DNA from: Runella sp.
Lineage (GTDB): Bacteria > Bacteroidota > Bacteroidia > Cytophagales > Spirosomataceae
DNA length: 36,404 nucleotides
Assembly: GCA_027486105.1 (NCBI GenBank)
Contig: JAIXPV010000586.1
Coordinates: forward strand, 1-36,404
Direction of reading: 5' to 3'
Shown here: one piece after another, positions 8,173 to 16,731 of the stretch
How the letters are laid out: each line of letters starts with the position of its first letter
Numbering within the stretch: position 1 is the stretch's first letter
Program-made: the position numbers and the translations under genes
Notes under the pieces: generated by a model
What the model saw: only the letters and a program-made list of their open reading frames with translations
What the model was told of the DNA's origin: nothing
Database searches by the model: none

Positions 8173-11100
8173 TTATTTAAGCCCCAACCCCTCATACACC
8201 ACCTGCATAATGGCCGTGCGGACGTTGAGGGTGGGGATTTTGTTGTTGTCGCGCGTGGGATAGACGCGGTTGGAAAGGAAAACGTAGTTGAGGTTATAGG
8301 CGGGGTCGTTCCAAATCATAATACCCGTATAACCCGTATGGCCGTAGCTCATCGGCGTGGCACTTTTGGGCGCATTACCGCAATCTCTTCCCCGACAAGG
8401 TTTATCAAAGCCTATCCCACGACGCGACTCAGGGAATTGATAACTCGTAAACTCGTTCATGGTGTTTTCGGAAATAAACGACTCACCGCCGTAGCTGCCT
8501 TTTTGGAGGTACAGTTGTGTTACTTTCATGAGGTCGTTGGCGTTACCAAAAAGCCCCGCGTGACCGCTGAGCCCACCCAACATACTGGCGCCTTCATCGT
8601 GTACGCGCCCGTGGATGAGCGTTTCGCGGTAGAAAGTATCCCGCTCACTGGGCACAATTTTGCTCAAATCATAAAAGCGTCGCGGATTGAAAGTCAGCGA
8701 ATTAGCACCTATTTTACGATAAACGTTGGTTTTTAAATAATCTTCAAACGGCACCCCCGTGATGTTTTGCACCACCTGCGGGTACAGAATGAAAGATAAG
8801 TCTGAATAGATGTATTCCTTTTTCTCGTTAAGCGGCGATTCGCGAATGGCATCGAAAATCTTCTTTTGGTATTTTTTGTGCAACCAAAGGCTATCCGTCA
8901 CCTGAACCGTGTACGGCCCATGGGCGGTTTTGCCCCAGCTAAAGGTCTTTTTCTTCCAAGTACCGTCGGCATTTTTGGTATCACGCCAGAATGGAATCCA
9001 CGCTTTCAGGCGCGCCTGGTGCGTCAGCACTTGCCGCCAGACCAAATCGGCTTTGTTGGATTTGTCATAACTGGGCAAATAATCCTTCATCGTTCCGTCC
9101 AGATTGAATTTGCCTTCGCTGTGCAATCGTGCCAAGGCCATGGTCGAGCCAGCAATCTTGGTTACCGACGCAAAATCGTACAAATCCGTCAACTGAACGG
9201 GGCGCGGCGGCACATTTACCATCTTCAACGGAGTTGGATACACATGCGTGCCGTAGGCTTTGCGATAAAATACCTTTCCGTCTTTGGCGAGCTGAACCAC
9301 GATACTCGGCGTTGCTTTTTGGGCAATGGCGTTGTTGGCCAATGAGTCAATCTTGAAGGAAAGCCATTGGCTATTTAACCCCACTTCTTCGGGAATCGTG
9401 TATTTGAGGCGACCGATGGCAGGAATGTCTAAACCCGCACCGTAGCCAAACTGCGCATTGACCGTTACGGGGAGTTTGCCTTTGGCAGGAATGGCTCCAA
9501 ACAACAATTGCGCCGACAATTCTTCGGTAAACGGCGTCAATTGGTAGGCCATCACTAGTGCTTTGGCATTTGAAATATCCTCCAATTTATTGAGCGAATA
9601 CGCATTTCCAAAAACCGTTATGATTGAATTACCGTTGTTGGCCAACTCTTTTACCCACGTGGCCGTAGTGGGCGTGATCCCATAATTTGTTCCAGGACGG
9701 ATGTTGTTGAGGTGCGCTCCTACCAGCACCACATCATAGCTTTTCAGCGCCGCCCGAACACGCGATTGCACGCTGTCGGGGGTTTGAGGATGAATGATAA
9801 AATGGTCTACGTTGGTATATAAAGAAAGTGTTTTTTGGAACGTAGTCAGGTCGCCCGTTGAGGCTGTTTCATTGCGTGTACCCAAGGCCACGATACCATC
9901 TTTGGTGGCCGCTGTGGCAGCAGGCGCATCAGTTAAGGAAACGGAAGCAATCGTTATTTTATCTAAATGCTTAATGGGCAAAATATAGCCTTCATTTTTC
10001 AAAACCGTCAGCGCATTTTCGGTCAGCAGTCGATTGAGCAATTCAGATTCTTTGTCATTAATATCGGCGATCAGATTTTTGGTTTCAATGGGTTTGAATT
10101 TATCTAATCCAACCCACGCTTTGGCGGCCAATACTTTCTTGACCCGCGCGTCTATTTCGGCCTGACTGATGCGCCCTTCGGCAATGGATTTTTTGATTTC
10201 GGCAATGGCGGCGGATACGTTGGGGCTAAATTCTAGCACATCCATACCTGCTTCCAGTCCTTTGGCGTCGCCAGTTCCGTTGGGGAAATACTTGGTTAAG
10301 CCTTTCATGTTCATTGCATCCGAATAAATAAGGCCGTTGAAGTGCAGTTGGTCTTTCAATAAGCCCGTCACGATAGGTTTTGAAAGCGTAGAAGGCACAT
10401 TTTTGGCCGTATCCAATACTGGTATTGCCAAATGGGCCATCATGATGCCGTCGGCACCTTTCTCGATGAGTTTACGGAAAGGGTACAATTCTACGGAGTC
10501 TAACCGCGCGCGGTTGTGCGGAATAACGGGCAATTCAAAATGCGAATCAACGCCCGTATCGCCATGACCAGGGAAGTGTTTGAGCGAACTCAAAATCCCC
10601 CCGTCCTGCATTCCTTTCATGTACGCATACGATTTTTCGAATACTTTTTGGGGATTTTCACCAAACGACCGAAAGTTAATAACGGGGTTGTTGGCGTTGT
10701 TGTTAACGTCGACCGAAGGGGCAAAATTGATGTGGATGCCCAAGCGTTTTTTTTGTGCCGCCAGCGCTTTGCCCATTCTATAAATCAGGTCATCATTGCC
10801 CTGAATCGCCCCCAGCGTCATCTGGTATGGGAAGCGCACCGCACTGTCTAGGCGCATGGCCAAGCCCCATTCGGAGTCCATTGCCACCAGCAGCGGCACT
10901 TTGGAAATCGACTGATAGTAATTGGTCAGTTGCGCCTGTTGCACCGGAGCACCCTGAAAGAAAATAACGCCACCCACTTTGTAGTCGCGAATATACTGCG
11001 CCACCACGCGCGGGTTTGAGAAAGTAGTGTCGATGATGACTCGTTTGGGATTCATGGGATACCCGTGGGCCGCCACCATAATCAGCTGCGCTATGCGCTC

Positions 11101-11238
11101 GTCGGGCGTCAGGCTATTAAAGACCGAATCTACCCAGCGTTGGTTAGGGTTTTGCAAAAAAGGTGGTGTAATTTGGGCAAAAGAGGAAGTTGCAATGCAA
11201 AAAAATGAAAAGAGAAATAAAAACAGAGGCTTTTTCAT
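8173..11238 (-). CDS. GH3 beta-N-acetylglucosaminidase (NagZ-like) fused to a class C beta-lactamase-like domain
   Basis: The 1021-residue protein has a signal peptide (cleaved near residue 22, ...TSSFAQ) and a GH3 N-terminal domain to about residue 380. It contains the NagZ loop KHFPGHGDTGVDSH (220-233) with the catalytic His/Asp dyad, and the nucleophile Asp307 in YSDAMNM. A GH3 C-terminal domain spans about 400-600. The last 400 residues are a serine beta-lactamase/DD-peptidase fold with SVTK (691-694), YSD (811-813) and HTG (967-969). NagZ removes GlcNAc from muropeptides, so the fusion suggests cell-wall turnover or recycling in the periplasm; the substrate of the serine domain is unknown. 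The same fusion is known from other Bacteroidota. Start ATG at 11238 gives an intact signal peptide. Confidence 0.9.
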   Translation of the reverse strand: MKKPLFLFLFSFFCIATSSFAQITPPFLQNPNQRWVDSVFNSLTPDERIAQLIMVAAHGYPMNPKRVIIDTTFSNPRVVAQYIRDYKVGGVIFFQGAPVQQAQLTNYYQSISKVPLLVAMDSEWGLAMRLDSAVRFPYQMTLGAIQGNDDLIYRMGKALAAQKKRLGIHINFAPSVDVNNNANNPVINFRSFGENPQKVFEKSYAYMKGMQDGGILSSLKHFPGHGDTGVDSHFELPVIPHNRARLDSVELYPFRKLIEKGADGIMMAHLAIPVLDTAKNVPSTLSKPIVTGLLKDQLHFNGLIYSDAMNMKGLTKYFPNGTGDAKGLEAGMDVLEFSPNVSAAIAEIKKSIAEGRISQAEIDARVKKVLAAKAWVGLDKFKPIETKNLIADINDKESELLNRLLTENALTVLKNEGYILPIKHLDKITIASVSLTDAPAATAATKDGIVALGTRNETASTGDLTTFQKTLSLYTNVDHFIIHPQTPDSVQSRVRAALKSYDVVLVGAHLNNIRPGTNYGITPTTATWVKELANNGNSIITVFGNAYSLNKLEDISNAKALVMAYQLTPFTEELSAQLLFGAIPAKGKLPVTVNAQFGYGAGLDIPAIGRLKYTIPEEVGLNSQWLSFKIDSLANNAIAQKATPSIVVQLAKDGKVFYRKAYGTHVYPTPLKMVNVPPRPVQLTDLYDFASVTKIAGSTMALARLHSEGKFNLDGTMKDYLPSYDKSNKADLVWRQVLTHQARLKAWIPFWRDTKNADGTWKKKTFSWGKTAHGPYTVQVTDSLWLHKKYQKKIFDAIRESPLNEKKEYIYSDLSFILYPQVVQNITGVPFEDYLKTNVYRKIGANSLTFNPRRFYDLSKIVPSERDTFYRETLIHGRVHDEGASMLGGLSGHAGLFGNANDLMKVTQLYLQKGSYGGESFISENTMNEFTSYQFPESRRGIGFDKPCRGRDCGNAPKSATPMSYGHTGYTGIMIWNDPAYNLNYVFLSNRVYPTRDNNKIPTLNVRTAIMQVVYEGLGLK

Positions 11239-11343
11239 GTAAATCAGCGATAATGCCGGTGTTGATGGTTATTGATAGTCAAAGGTTGAAAAAAGGTAGG
11301 CATAAGTCAAATCTCGTTGCCAAAAAGATTGTGACCTCCCACA

Positions 11344-11379
11344 AAAAGCCCCACCAAAACCAACTTCGGTGGGGCTTTT
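11344..11379. terminator. Bidirectional intrinsic terminator
   Basis: A perfect 12-bp inverted repeat, AAAAGCCCCACC (11344-11355) and GGTGGGGCTTTT (11368-11379), has a 12-base loop, a GC-rich stem core and A/T tails on both sides. It would end minus-strand transcripts from the ELWxxDGT gene (stop at 11689). The remaining 11239-11688 gap is A/T-rich; I see no gene in it. Confidence 0.85.
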
Positions 11380-11688
11380 ATCTATTTATTAGTAATGCTT
11401 TATTTAGGGGTTTGTGCTTCTTAGGTAGCTGTAAAATGTAGAATAAAAAATAAAAAAATATCAATACAAATTACTTATAATCAAACTATTGCAATTTTCA
11501 TTAAGTTTAAAACTCACATCAATCAGGCCATCTTTATTACTTAAATAAATGCGCAAAATTAATTTATACTTCACACTGAGGCGCTAAGTTTTAGATAATC
11601 AACTTTTATACTCTTTGCGCTACTGCGACTTTGCGTGAATAAATTTGCTTAATTACTTAGATAATTTCATTTACAAAAAAAGGAGTCT

Positions 11689-14600
11689 TTAATCGGTTCC
11701 ACATCCTTCAATCTGCGCTTTGAATACCGCCCCCGCTTTGACCTCAAAGCCCGGTCTAAATTCTACGGACTTGCCCGCCTGATAGATTACATCGCTATAG
11801 GTGTTCAGTAGATTTGCGGCTTCAATTCGATGCTCTACCTTAAAATGATGGATAGCTCCTAAAGCCGTTGTTTCGCCGGGATTGCTAAAGATATACTCCT
11901 GCGGGCATTCGGGGCGCATACTCCACAACTCCCTGCCAACATCGGCCCGATAAGCCGAAAAATAAACCCGGCCGTTATGGGCCGAAACTAATTGCGGCGA
12001 AGAGCTGCGGATTCCCGCATCAATGTCCGTCAATCGTACTGTACCTGAGACAGTTCCGTCCGAACGGTACAATTCGTAGCTTTTTTGTTGGGAGCCAGAA
12101 GCAAGAGAAGATTCGTAGGCATTCAAATACAACGAACTATCTCCTTTCGTCATTCGATAGTCAGAAAACAACGTACTTTTCAGTGGTTGGGTCCCCTGAG
12201 CGGTGCCGTTTGATTTCCAGAGTTGTTGGTTAGCAAGAAAATAAAGCTCATTTTTAAAAGTTACCAACGAAAAAGGATTAGAACTGCCTGTTCCTGAGGT
12301 AATATCTTTGACCAATGCTGTCCCTGCCGCCGTACCATCCGACTGCCACAGTTCAGTTCCGTTTGTTGCATCTGATGCTCTAAAAAAGAGTTTTCCATTA
12401 TAGACAATCAACGGCCCGTAGGATTCTTCAAAATAGGGGTTTCGTCCAAAACCGCTGGTCGGCCCCGAATAAATGTCTCTGACCAGCCTCGTGCCCATGG
12501 CTGTACCATCCGACCGCCAAAGTTCATAGCCTAAACTGTCGGTATTAGCAATAAAGTAAAGGGTATCATTATACACTACAAAACCATAAGGCATTGAACT
12601 CGACGCCCCCGCATTAATATCCTTGACCAACGTAGTAGTTGAATCAGTGCCATTTGTGCGCCACAATTCAACGCCAACGTTGGCAGCTCCCTGAGCTGCA
12701 AAATACAGAAATCCTTTATAAGGAATCATTTTTACGGAGGAATCTGCCGCCGAAAAGCTCTGGGCGGGTACTCCCGCTATTTTATCAGTTATCTTATAAA
12801 AACCACTTTGACTGCTTTTATAGAGTCCGTTGGATAGAAAATAAAGTTCATTGTTAAGAGTGGCAAACAGTACTTTTTGGGGAGTGGGCGAAAAAGTATC
12901 AAAAACCTTCGTTGGGGCGGTCTGGCCGTTAGTTTTCCACAAATAGCGCCCGTTGACCATCCAATAAAGCTCATTTTGAAAAACGGTAAAATTATTAAAG
13001 TAGGTAGAAAAAACCGTTGTTCCGGCCGAATGCCCCAAGCTTTCCGAGGTGTTTTTGGTAAAGTCAGCGTACAGCGATGCATTGGTAGCGGCGCTATCAG
13101 TCCTCCATAGCTCTGTCCCCGATTTTCCGTCGTTGGCTGTAAAGAACGTTGAATTGTTAAAATGTACCACTCGACCAAACGGACTCACAGAAGAATTGGC
13201 CGTTTCGGTATTCATATCCTGGACCAAGGTGGTATTGGCCTGCGTTCCATCGGTGCGGTACAACTCAAACCCACAAGCGGGGCTGTAAGCCGTAAACAAA
13301 ACACCCGTCCCTAGCGCCATCGGCACCACACGGGCCAGTTCAAGGCCTAAACTTAGATTCAGGCTTTTGACCAAGACTGTTCCTGCGCTCGTACCATCCG
13401 ATACCCACATTTCGGAGGCATCGCTGGGAGAAGACGCCCTCATAAACGCTATTTTATTGCCAAAAGCAAACGTAGCATTGGTTTCAAAGTAAGAACTGAA
13501 GGTAGAATCAGCGATATTTTTTACCAAAATCGTACCTACTGTGGTGCCGTTCGTTTTCCATAATTCTCGACCATTGATGCCATCATTTGCAAAAAAGAAA
13601 AGGGTGGCTCCAGCCACGGTGAAGCCTGGATTTGAACCAAAAGTCACATCATTATAGGCTCCCGAGCCCAGATTGATGTCTTTTAGCAAGGTGGTTCCAG
13701 CGGTGGTCCCGTCTGATTTCCACAACTCAAACCCTTTCACACCTTCCGAAGCGATAAAGAATAATTGATTGTTAAACACCACGGGGTTTGTCACGTGTCG
13801 CAAAGAATCTTTCACTACTTGGGTGCCCAAGGCCGTACCGTTGGATTTCCACAACCGGGTAGAAACGCTATCATAAGCCGTAAAATACAACTGATTATTA
13901 AGGACTTGTAAATTTCTCGGCCCACTTCCAATCGTTCCAGTATGAATATCTTTCACCAAGACCGTTCCTGCACCGTTGGATTTCCATAATTCGCAACCAT
14001 TAGCGCCATTGGCTGCCTGAAAAAACAAAGTGGTATCAACGACTGCAAAATTAGCTGGGTAGCTCCCCAAAACCCCAGTGTTAATATCTTTCACCATCAC
14101 GGTTCCTGTAGCCGTGCCATCCGTCCGCCACAATTCTGCTCCGTTTACCCCATTATTGGCCTGAAAATACGCCTTTGTTCCAATTACTTTAAACGACTTT
14201 GGATTACTGTCTGCACTTCCAGGGTTAATATTTTTAACCATGTAAGTACCCGCAGCTGTCCCGTTCGTACGCCACAATTCAACGCCCGTACTATCTTGCA
14301 AAAAACTGAAATACAGCACATTATTTAAAACACCCAGTACATTCATGTAAGAATTTCCTGAGGCAGTATTAAACAATTCGGTGGTCCCTGTGATAGAACC
14401 ATTGGTTTTAAACAAGCCGTAGCCACTGCCGTGTTTATGCGCCAAAAAAACCAGCAACCCATTAAAATTCGTCAGATTGGTGGGCGATTGTATATAATCC
14501 CCGGTGGCCGTCATATCTAGCAAAACTGTTCCACTGGGTGTACCGTCAGTTTTGTACAGCAACGTCTCTTTTTCAGACGAGGCAGTATAATAAACCGCTC

Positions 14601-14730
14601 CACTGATGTTGACTGCATTGGCTACGTCCATCGTACTCGCGTTTGTGCCATACACATCCTTGAGTAGTTGTTGTCCATATGATTGAACGAATAAAAGAAG
14701 ATAAAAAATGGTTGTGCAAAATTGTTTCAT
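11689..14730 (-). CDS. Secreted ELWxxDGT-repeat protein with C-terminal 3-coathanger stack domain
   Basis: The frame is open to 14766, but the ATG at 14730 places the signal peptide MKQFCTTIFYLLLFVQSYGQ at the N-terminus, giving 1013 residues. About 17 repeats of the type ELW(K/R)(T/S)(D/N)GT..GT..(V/L) occur at roughly 45-60 residue steps, the hallmark of ELWxxDGT proteins thought to form beta-propeller-like structures. The C-terminus ends VIYQAGKSVEFRPGFEVKAG followed by AVFKAQIEGC, matching the 3-coathanger stack domain of Bacteroidota surface proteins. It is therefore probably exported and held at or beyond the outer membrane. Binding partner or function is unknown. It is monocistronic, with its own promoter and a downstream terminator. 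Confidence 0.85.
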   Translation of the reverse strand: MKQFCTTIFYLLLFVQSYGQQLLKDVYGTNASTMDVANAVNISGAVYYTASSEKETLLYKTDGTPSGTVLLDMTATGDYIQSPTNLTNFNGLLVFLAHKHGSGYGLFKTNGSITGTTELFNTASGNSYMNVLGVLNNVLYFSFLQDSTGVELWRTNGTAAGTYMVKNINPGSADSNPKSFKVIGTKAYFQANNGVNGAELWRTDGTATGTVMVKDINTGVLGSYPANFAVVDTTLFFQAANGANGCELWKSNGAGTVLVKDIHTGTIGSGPRNLQVLNNQLYFTAYDSVSTRLWKSNGTALGTQVVKDSLRHVTNPVVFNNQLFFIASEGVKGFELWKSDGTTAGTTLLKDINLGSGAYNDVTFGSNPGFTVAGATLFFFANDGINGRELWKTNGTTVGTILVKNIADSTFSSYFETNATFAFGNKIAFMRASSPSDASEMWVSDGTSAGTVLVKSLNLSLGLELARVVPMALGTGVLFTAYSPACGFELYRTDGTQANTTLVQDMNTETANSSVSPFGRVVHFNNSTFFTANDGKSGTELWRTDSAATNASLYADFTKNTSESLGHSAGTTVFSTYFNNFTVFQNELYWMVNGRYLWKTNGQTAPTKVFDTFSPTPQKVLFATLNNELYFLSNGLYKSSQSGFYKITDKIAGVPAQSFSAADSSVKMIPYKGFLYFAAQGAANVGVELWRTNGTDSTTTLVKDINAGASSSMPYGFVVYNDTLYFIANTDSLGYELWRSDGTAMGTRLVRDIYSGPTSGFGRNPYFEESYGPLIVYNGKLFFRASDATNGTELWQSDGTAAGTALVKDITSGTGSSNPFSLVTFKNELYFLANQQLWKSNGTAQGTQPLKSTLFSDYRMTKGDSSLYLNAYESSLASGSQQKSYELYRSDGTVSGTVRLTDIDAGIRSSSPQLVSAHNGRVYFSAYRADVGRELWSMRPECPQEYIFSNPGETTALGAIHHFKVEHRIEAANLLNTYSDVIYQAGKSVEFRPGFEVKAGAVFKAQIEGCGTD

Positions 14731-14885
14731 AACGTTTAATTCAAGCCCGTACTGCCAAACTACCACATGTTAAATAATAAACTCGCATTCTAATATACGA
14801 TAAAAATTAGGAATTGAAACACCATTTTATATACTATAATACTACAACAGACGGGATATATATTAAACAAAATATACCTAAACGA

Positions 14886-14915
14886 CAAATTTAAAATATT
14901 TCATTTAAAAACAAA
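14886..14915 (-). promoter_or_regulatory. Promoter of the ELWxxDGT gene
   Basis: On the minus strand TTTG (14915-14912) is followed after 18 bases by TAAATTTG (14893-14886), close to the Bacteroidota consensus. It predicts an untranslated leader of about 150 bases before ATG 14730, which is long but plausible. The surroundings are very A/T-rich, so a chance match is possible. Confidence 0.5.
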
Positions 14916-15105
14916 CTTAAAATATCATTGCGTATCATCGGCTGGGGGTATTTTTCTAAAAAAGACAAAAGAGTTATTTTAGGTAGAAGATTTGGTTTTA
15001 AAAGGCAATAATCCAGCAGCTACTTAGTGGGTGACTACCAAGTAGTGTACCTAGTAAACCATCGTTTTGTGGTATCAAACTGCTTTATTGCACGGTTAGT
15101 CAGTA

Positions 15106-15276
15106 ATGACTTTAACCACTTTTGACGGCAATGTGACCCATACCATGGAACTCAATCGCCTAAAAGCCGAAAATGAGCATTTACGCAAGCCAATGCCAAA
15201 CAGGAAGAAACCATCAGGGTATTGGGAAGTAACATTAAAAATCTTACTCAAACCAACTCTTCAAATGGGAAAATAA
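15106..15276 (+). other. Small ORF, possible coding remnant
   Basis: A 56-codon frame starts at ATG 15106 and contains the coiled-coil-like MELNRLKAENEHLRK. Just after it the neighbouring frame continues in similar style (NAKQEETIRVLGSNIKNLTQ), as if one base had been gained in a longer coiled-coil gene. Such leucine-zipper pieces occur at the start of many transposase accessory proteins, but no other transposon part is visible. The rest of the 14731-15379 gap holds no recognisable gene. Confidence 0.3.
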
Positions 15277-15321
15277 ATGAGCAAAGAAGGTTACAAAGAC
15301 ACCCTTGATTATCAATAAATT

Positions 15322-15357
15322 AAAAAAGGGAGAACCCATAGAGGCTATCCCTTTTTT
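15322..15357. terminator. Intrinsic terminator downstream of ricT
   Basis: AAAAAAGGGA (15322-15331) and TCCCTTTTTT (15348-15357) form a perfect 10-bp stem with a 16-base loop, flanked by T-rich tracts in both directions. It lies 23 bases past the stop of the minus-strand gene ending at 15380. Confidence 0.75.
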
Positions 15358-15379
15358 ATTGAATTATGACCAAACTGAG

Positions 15380-16624
15380 TTACTTCTTCTCCCCTCCCCC
15401 TCTTGGTGGGTTATTGGTTTTATTGGGGTTGGCGGCATTGGCCTGAGGATTTCCCCCACCTCCGCCTTTTTTCTTTTTGTTTCTATTGCGATTGCCGCTT
15501 TGCTGCTGATCACGGTCACGGCTACTGAATTTTTTATCCATTTTCGCCAAATCGCTATTGATACCAGGAGCTGGCAACAACGACACGAGCTCTTCGATTT
15601 CGAGTACTTCCAACGAAACCGGTTTTTGTCCTTTGGCATTTAGACTCAATATCCGGTTGACGTTTTCCAGCGAGATTGGGTGCCAAGTGGTGCTGTCATT
15701 CTCGTAGCCAAACCACATGATTTTCTTGAAAATATCCGTTTTCTGAAGATGTGCTTTTCCTTTTTGGGTTTGGAGAGGCGCATCTACATGCGGAATATCT
15801 TTGAGGGCATCAATGTAGGTTTCGAGTTCGTAATTCAAACAGCACTTCAATCGCCCGCACTGACCCGACAATTTGGTCGGATTTAGCGACAAATTTTGAT
15901 AGCGTGCGGCAGAAGTGGTGATATTTTTGAAATCGGTCAACCACGTAGAGCAACATAATTCGCGACCACAGGCACCGATACCACCCAAACGCCCCGCCTC
16001 TTGACGAAGACTAATCTGGCGCATCTCGATACGGGCTTTAAATTCTCCCGCCAATACTTTGATTAATTCACGAAAATCCACGCGCTCGTCGGCTGAATAA
16101 TAGAAAGTGGCTTTGGTGTTGTCTGACTGAAACTCTACATCCGAGAGTTTCATATTAAGTTTCATGTCTTTGACCAACTCTCGGGCGCGGTACATGGTAG
16201 TAAGGTCACGAGCGATACTTTGCTCGTGCTTTTCCAAATCGCGCGGAGTGGCTATTCGATAAATGCTCTTCAGGTTTTCGTCATTGGCCACTTTCTTTTT
16301 GACCATTTGCAGGCGAACCAAATCTCCCTGCAATGATACTGAGCCAATATGATATCCAGAGGCCATCTCGCACACGACGTAGTCGCCAGTGTGTAAATCG
16401 AGTTGATTTATGTTGCGAAAATACTCTTTACGTCCGCCCTTAAATTTAACTTCTACGACATCAAACCGTTTCATCACTGGCACATCCATATCGCTGAGCC
16501 AATCAAAAACGTTCATTTTATTACAGCCACCCGTTCCACAAGCGCCATTATTTTGACAACCGGACGTTTTTTCAGTCAGGCCACGCGTACCGCAACCTCC
16601 GGTTGAACATGATTTACAGGACAT
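15380..16624 (-). CDS. ricT: PSP1-domain protein, RicT/YaaT-like
   Basis: The 414-residue protein carries the PSP1 C-terminal domain typical of RicT/YaaT. Conserved Cys motifs GACGRELCCSTWLTDF and GQCGRLKCCLNYE (residues roughly 215-275) are the Fe-S ligand region of this family. The N-terminus is rich in Cys (CKSCSTGGCGTRG, CGTGGC), as is usual in Bacteroidota copies. The C-terminal 60 residues are low-complexity, basic and Asn/Gly-rich (NRNRNKKKKGGGGG). In Bacillus the Ric complex supports RNase Y and phosphorelay functions; the role in Bacteroidota is not settled. It is followed by a terminator and preceded, 107 bases away, by purD on the same strand. Start ATG at 16624 precedes the Cys block directly. 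Confidence 0.85.
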   Translation of the reverse strand: MSCKSCSTGGCGTRGLTEKTSGCQNNGACGTGGCNKMNVFDWLSDMDVPVMKRFDVVEVKFKGGRKEYFRNINQLDLHTGDYVVCEMASGYHIGSVSLQGDLVRLQMVKKKVANDENLKSIYRIATPRDLEKHEQSIARDLTTMYRARELVKDMKLNMKLSDVEFQSDNTKATFYYSADERVDFRELIKVLAGEFKARIEMRQISLRQEAGRLGGIGACGRELCCSTWLTDFKNITTSAARYQNLSLNPTKLSGQCGRLKCCLNYELETYIDALKDIPHVDAPLQTQKGKAHLQKTDIFKKIMWFGYENDSTTWHPISLENVNRILSLNAKGQKPVSLEVLEIEELVSLLPAPGINSDLAKMDKKFSSRDRDQQQSGNRNRNKKKKGGGGGNPQANAANPNKTNNPPRGGGEKK

Positions 16625-16635
16625 AATTTATAGAA

Positions 16636-16693
16636 TAGTGAGTAGTGAGTAGTGGGTAGTGAGTAGTGACGGGGCTGCCCCAGCAGTAGTGAG
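16636..16693. repeat. Heptanucleotide tandem repeat (TAGTGAG)
   Basis: Five consecutive 7-base units (TAGTGAG, TAGTGAG, TAGTGGG, TAGTGAG, TAGTGAC) fill 16636-16670, and a sixth copy follows at 16687-16693 after the palindromic GGGGCTGCCCC. It lies between purD and ricT, upstream of the ricT start, and could vary in copy number by slippage. Confidence 0.8.
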
Positions 16694-16731
16694 TATTTTA
16701 ATACTGACCACAATCCACTAATCACCAGCCC

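Noticed and set aside
10516-10851. Plus-strand open frame of 111 codons
   Set aside because: It is antisense to the NagZ domain, which is strongly conserved, and has no recognisable features.
15020-15045. Imperfect palindrome CTACTTAGTGG / CTACCAAGTAG as an insertion-sequence end
   Set aside because: Only 9 of 11 positions pair, no partner end or target duplication was found, and no transposase frame is nearby.
15305-15643. Plus-strand open frame of 112 codons with hydrophobic stretches
   Set aside because: It overlaps the terminator and the low-complexity end of ricT on the other strand; the hydrophobicity comes from reading the basic, Asn-rich tail in antisense.
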